This document shows positions 38,844 to 42,110 of a DNA stretch of 42,110 nt, one piece after another. The stretch is from Actinomadura harenae. Lineage in GTDB: Bacteria; Actinomycetota; Actinomycetes; Streptosporangiales; Streptosporangiaceae. The DNA lies in assembly GCF_003696215.1 (NCBI RefSeq), contig NZ_RFFG01000068.1, forward strand, positions 1 through 42,110, in the 5' to 3' direction. The position numbers were made by a program, and so were the translations under genes. The stretch's first letter is position 1; the number at the start of each line of letters is the position of its first letter. The notes beneath the pieces were generated by a model. It saw only the letters and a program-made list of their open reading frames with translations. It did no database searches and had not been told where the DNA came from.

Positions 38844-40688
38844 ATGAACCGTTTCTTGGCAAAGCTCGGCCACGCACGCCTACCCGGCGGCCCGCCCCGC
38901 TGCACCTGCGGCGTACTCAGCTGCACAGCGCTGGCCAGTGCGCTCTACCTCCCCGCAGACACCGCTGAGCCTCCCGCTCATCACCGCTCCTCGCTCCCGG
39001 CAAGCCTCACGGTCGACGCATCCGAGACCCACCCTCGTGCGCACGTCAACACCCCCATCCCCGCCCCCACGAATGCGCCCCTCCCCCCGCAGAAGCGAAA
39101 GCCAATCCCAACACCGCTGGCTCCCGGCTCACCCCCGCCCGCGCACACGGAACTCCCCGCCGCACAAGTCGGCGCTGCAGTCCCTGTGCAGATTTGGCAG
39201 TCGCCGCTGACGACGGCAGCTGTCCCACAACCGCAGCATTCCCGTACGGGACCAGGGAGGCTGCCCCAGGTCAGGGAGGCTGCTCCCAAGCAGCCCGACT
39301 CATCAGTCACCACCGCGACACAGCTGAGCACGGCGTTCACCGCAGACCCCGGCACAGCGCAGCCGGACACAGCGAGTTGGCCGTCAGCGGCCGCAGTCGG
39401 CTCGGTACAGCCAGAATCGGCAACGCGTGACCGAACAGGCCCAGCGATCCCCGCCTCACTTCGGCTCGTATCCATCAGGAGCAGCAGCGCAGGCCTCCCC
39501 AGCGCCGCGGGACATGACCCCGACAGCAGGCCGACCCCAGACCGGCCCACCTCGCCGCCCCCGTCCGACTCCAGCCGCACCGACGCCAAGAACCTGGACA
39601 CATCCTCCGCATGGAAACCCGTTCCACGCGGAAGGGTGCCCGCCGTATGCCTCCAGTCCGAGACCTACGCCCACTGGTTCACCGCGCAGATGTGCCATGC
39701 CGCTTGGGCAGCTGTGCTGCGCGGAGAGCTCTCCGCACCGCAACCGACCCGATCGCCCGCACACCACGGAACACACAACGGTAGAAACCCAGCGACCTCA
39801 GACCCCGCAGACCTTCCTTTCCACCGGCACCCCGCAGACGCTCAGCGAGAGCAGGGCTTTCCGCAGGGGGCGACACCGCCGGCACACAGGCGCCCGTCTC
39901 CTTCGATGACGCAAGGGGCTCGAACCCCACCGCATTCTGGAGGCCACCTCTCCCTCAAGGCATCGCTCCGTCCCCTGTTGCTCCTCGGATTGCTCCTCTC
40001 CGCGGCGGCCATGGGCGGATATCCCTTCCGTCGCCGGATCTACGCTCTTGCAGGTGCGGCACTGCTTCCCCCTCCGGGAGGCGATCCCCTCAACGGCGAA
40101 CGGACGGCGCATTTCACCTATCGCCCGGCCATCGACCCGTTCGCCATCCCGCTACTCGGCCTCTCCGGTCCCGGCGCACCGGCAACCGCACGGATCCTCA
40201 CCCTCTCCGCCCTGGAAGAGTGCACGGACACCACCCTCGTCGTGATCCCTCGTCCCGACGCCACGGCCCTGTTCGGCCTCACCGAGGACGAACTGCTCGA
40301 AGACTGCATCGAGCCCCTGTTCATCCCCGGCAACCTGGACGCCGCCCTGGCCTACCTCGAGACGGAACTCGCCATCCGCAAGGGCAACGGCCCTACCTGC
40401 GGACGCCGGCTCCTTCTCGCAGCCGACTGCGAGGAGGAGGCCGACCGAATCACCGAACTCGTGACGCGCCACCCCACGCAGATCTCCGCCGTGCTCCTCG
40501 GGGACTGGCCCGGGGACAAGGCAACCGTGGACGATGACGGCCTCCTCACAGCCCCACCTGCCCTGGCGTGCAAACTGCCCATACGCCTCCCTGCCGTCTC
40601 CCGCACCGAAGCCCGGGACCGCCTGTTCAACGTGCTCGGCCTGAAGCCCAACCGCCCCCGCCCTCCCAAGAGAAGCAGAACCAGCTAA
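38844..40688 (+). CDS. Membrane protein resembling a LysM-BTAD regulator that lacks its BTAD domain
   Basis: The 614-residue product has a Pro/Ser/Thr-rich, probably disordered N-terminal 370 residues. One membrane helix follows near 380-400 (LRPLLLLGLLLSAAAMGGYP FRRR). The C-terminal alpha/beta region has ATARILTLSALEECTDTTLV, NLDAALAYLETELAIR and ISAVLLGDWPGDKATVDDDG. This last region matches what lies between the membrane helices and the BTAD (AfsR/SARP-type) domain in actinomycete LysM-BTAD proteins. The protein ends exactly where BTAD should begin, and no LysM domain is seen. It is probably a truncated or diverged relative. AAGG precedes ATG. The assignment is from remembered family features. 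Confidence 0.5.
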   Translation: MNRFLAKLGHARLPGGPPRCTCGVLSCTALASALYLPADTAEPPAHHRSSLPASLTVDASETHPRAHVNTPIPAPTNAPLPPQKRKPIPTPLAPGSPPPAHTELPAAQVGAAVPVQIWQSPLTTAAVPQPQHSRTGPGRLPQVREAAPKQPDSSVTTATQLSTAFTADPGTAQPDTASWPSAAAVGSVQPESATRDRTGPAIPASLRLVSIRSSSAGLPSAAGHDPDSRPTPDRPTSPPPSDSSRTDAKNLDTSSAWKPVPRGRVPAVCLQSETYAHWFTAQMCHAAWAAVLRGELSAPQPTRSPAHHGTHNGRNPATSDPADLPFHRHPADAQREQGFPQGATPPAHRRPSPSMTQGARTPPHSGGHLSLKASLRPLLLLGLLLSAAAMGGYPFRRRIYALAGAALLPPPGGDPLNGERTAHFTYRPAIDPFAIPLLGLSGPGAPATARILTLSALEECTDTTLVVIPRPDATALFGLTEDELLEDCIEPLFIPGNLDAALAYLETELAIRKGNGPTCGRRLLLAADCEEEADRITELVTRHPTQISAVLLGDWPGDKATVDDDGLLTAPPALACKLPIRLPAVSRTEARDRLFNVLGLKPNRPRPPKRSRTS

Positions 40689-41167
40689 CCCTGAGCCGCC
40701 GCCCGCGGGACTCGCCAGAGCCCACCTGCGTCCCCTGACAAGCCGACAATCCAAGCCGCCCCACAACTCCTGGAGCACCACACCAACTCATCGCACCCCA
40801 GCGACCGCCCCATGCAGCCACCTCCCAGCGCCCTCGATCTGGTCTGCACGATCGCAACCCCAGACGCAGAGCCCGGCTGGGACGGATATCAGCAGCCGCA
40901 CGCGCATATCCCGACCCCGACGCGGCCCCAGGATCGGGCTGCCCCAGTGGCCCACCGGATCAACGCCCTGGGCCTGTTGGAGCGCCCAAGGCCACCCGGA
41001 ATCCGAACTGGCACAATCGCCTGAACCCGTCCCTGGTCGAGACCTCCGTCCTCCACAGGAGCCTCGCGCTCACCCGCCCTTGCAGGTCCCTCGCCGAGCG
41101 CCGCACGGATCGCCGATCGAAGCTCAGCGGAGGGCGCGGGCAGAGGAGCAGCGTGGAGTACGAGGCG
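40689..41167. other. Non-coding or decayed region
   Basis: No intact gene is supported. The minus strand here would be the 3' part of the recombinase remnant, but no recognisable catalytic motifs (R-H-R-Y) survive. A 70-codon plus-strand frame at 40812 has no ribosome site. Confidence 0.35.
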
Positions 41168-41385
41168 CATCGACCAGCGCTTCAGGTCGGTGTCCTGCCA
41201 GAACAGCCCAGCGACCTCGGCCCGTCGCAGCCCACGGAAGGCGACCAGGTGGAAGGGGCGTACAGGCGCTCGTCGACGGCGAAGCGAGGAACGCGCCGGG
41301 CTGCGCGGGGTCCAGACCATGGTGTCCTGTCGGTCTCCTGCCAGCGCTGGACGCGTTCGGCGGTCCATACGGACGGCTTGACCCG
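41168..41385 (-). pseudogene. Tyrosine recombinase (phage-type integrase) remnant with four frame changes
   Basis: Typical integrase text is spread over all three minus-strand frames in the right order. VKPSVWTAERVQRWQETDR ends about 41326; MVWTP is at 41320-41306; QPGAFLA at 41303-41283; FAVDERLYAP at 41283-41254; FHLVAFRGLRRAEVAGLFW continues to DTDLKRWSM, ending at 41168. FRGLRRAEVAGL includes the first catalytic-region Arg of tyrosine recombinases. Each switch equals loss of one base, so four single-base deletions lie within about 75 bp. The C-terminal His-x-x-Arg and Tyr boxes are not found. The piece is dead unless the sequence has errors here. Confidence 0.75.
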
Positions 41386-41408
41386 CCTGCCCCTGATCCG
41401 GGGCAGTT

Positions 41409-41437
41409 GTCGTCCCCACGCACGTGGGGGTGGTCCG
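41409..41437. CRISPR. Solitary type I-E-like CRISPR repeat
   Basis: The 29-base unit starts GTCGTCCCCACG, has the short centre CAC and ends GTGGGGGTGGTCCG, giving the CCCCACG/CGTGGGG hairpin and the terminal TCCG of actinobacterial type I-E repeats. Length (29) fits. No second good copy occurs 61 bases to either side, and there are no cas genes in the window. It may be an orphan repeat left by recombination, or a chance or mobile copy. Confidence 0.5.
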
Positions 41438-41715
41438 GCCTGGTAGTTGGAGCCTGCGCAGATCGCGGAGGGGCAAGCCCGAGCGGCAGGGACCGTCCGC
41501 CTGGTGGATGAAGAGATGCCGACGGCCCCGCGCCTGTGCCGGCCGTGCGCCACTGGTCGGTGGCGTCCACAAAGCGCTGGGAACGGCGGCTTGCGCGCGT
41601 GACATGGTCGAGAACGGACTGCCGGAGCCGACCTGCTGTGGGCCTTGCCCCCGCGCTCGGCGCATCGGCGCGCAGAACGCGGAGGCGACGACATGCCTCT
41701 GGCTGTCGGACCTGC

Positions 41716-42024
41716 TTATCCGGCTTGGGCGGGCTGGTAGTCGCCGCCGCGCTGCCGGTTGATGACGGCGAAGCGGTTGGTGGCGTTGATGAGGGCGATG
41801 AACGCCACCAGCGCGGCCAGTTGCTCCTCGTCATAGTGCTCGACGGCGTCCGCCCAGACCTCGTCGGTGACGCCGCCGGCGCCATCGGCGATGCGGGTGC
41901 CCTGCTCGGTCAGTGCCAGCGCCGCGCGTTCGGCGTCGGTGAACACTGTGGACTCGCGCCAGGCGGCGACCAGGTTGAGGCGGCTAGTGCGCTGACCGGA
42001 AATGATCACCGGGTTGGGTGACAC
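41716..42024 (-). pseudogene. 5'-truncated carboxymuconolactone decarboxylase family (AhpD-like) gene
   Basis: The remaining 102 codons match the C-terminal two thirds of small CMD/AhpD-like proteins: LNLVAAWRESTVFTDAERAA, LALTEQGTRIADGAGGVTDE and EEQLAALVAFIALINATNRF. Intact relatives are about 150 residues, and their N-terminal part carries the CxxC peroxidatic motif within a helix reading INGCSVCVDMH. Here that half is replaced by an unrelated SPNPVIISGQRTSR. The GTG at 42024 has no ribosome site. The junction is near 41985. The protein, if made, would lack the redox-active cysteines. Confidence 0.75.
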
Positions 42025-42060
42025 GCCGTCGGGCTTGCCGGGTTCGGGCGGGTTCTGTGT

Positions 42061-42091
42061 CCAGACTCGATCCCGTCGGGATCGAGTCTGG
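42061..42091. repeat. Perfect 31-bp palindrome
   Basis: CCAGACTCGATCCCG (42061-42075), a single T, then its exact complement (42077-42091). It is either a terminator for a gene beyond the right edge or a recombination-related element. No T-tract follows on either strand. Confidence 0.8.
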
Positions 42092-42110
42092 GGAGGTGGC
42101 GGGTGGCGGA

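Noticed and set aside
40812..41024. 70-codon plus-strand frame
   Set aside because: No ribosome binding site, no recognisable motif, and it lies in decayed DNA opposite the recombinase remnant.
41470..41499. Second, degenerate CRISPR repeat 61 bases from the first
   Set aside because: The spacing is right, but only about 11 of 29 positions agree and the hairpin is not preserved.

Overview
The window looks like chromosomal DNA from a high-GC actinomycete, most like Actinomadura or another Thermomonosporaceae; the genus is an inference. The signs are very high GC with GC-rich third codon positions, GTG and TTG starts, a class II DAHP synthase, mycothiol-type families (PIG-L deacetylase, TIGR03086), an HrdD-like sigma factor behind a SigR-type promoter, and a 16S rRNA 5' end with an actinobacterial leader.

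Layout. 1-620: 5' end of a minus-strand 16S gene, its leader and two sigma-70 promoters. 0.7-5.5 kb: Acg-type flavoprotein, RlmA-type rRNA methyltransferase, thioredoxin, group 2 sigma factor and DAHP synthase. Thioredoxin and the sigma gene diverge from back-to-back SigR-like promoters. 5.5-14 kb: a signalling block. A minus-strand operon encodes an ATPase-GAF-GAF-PP2C phosphatase, a STAS antagonist and an RsbW-like kinase. Divergent from it lie a 1432-residue hybrid histidine kinase with a long HAMP ladder and a response regulator. 14-21.5 kb: a TauE/cupredoxin membrane protein behind a dyad operator, gltX, a TIGR03086 protein, an SDR, a HAD-like protein, an amino-acid permease and a PIG-L deacetylase. 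21.5-24.3 kb: a translationally coupled pair, a helical+vWA (TROVE-like) protein and a large protein ending in a Fis-type helix-turn-helix. This pair is the best candidate here for a little-described system. 24.5-31 kb: APH-type phosphotransferase, MpaB/DUF2236 oxygenase behind a TetR-like operator, an SSS symporter with its DUF3311 partner, a secreted RlpA-like double-psi barrel protein and a protein with a hexapeptide-repeat tail. 31.4-36.5 kb: LtrA, an AlkZ-like winged-helix protein, a small hypothetical, a DUF2786 protein and a 71-residue HTH protein.

36.5-42.1 kb is accessory and decaying DNA. It holds a conserved hypothetical, a kilobase of low-complexity repeats, a LysM-BTAD-like membrane protein lacking its C-terminal BTAD domain, a tyrosine-recombinase remnant with four successive frame changes, one isolated type I-E-like CRISPR repeat beside it, a carboxymuconolactone decarboxylase missing its catalytic half, and a perfect 31-bp palindrome. 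No cas genes and no array are present.

How the genes work together: 2-14 kb is stress and redox biology. SigR-type promoters would raise thioredoxin and an alternative sigma factor together. The partner-switching operon and the multi-HAMP kinase, which share a 306-bp divergent control region, probably feed one stress circuit; that link is inferred. All functional calls come from reading motifs in the translations; no database search was run.
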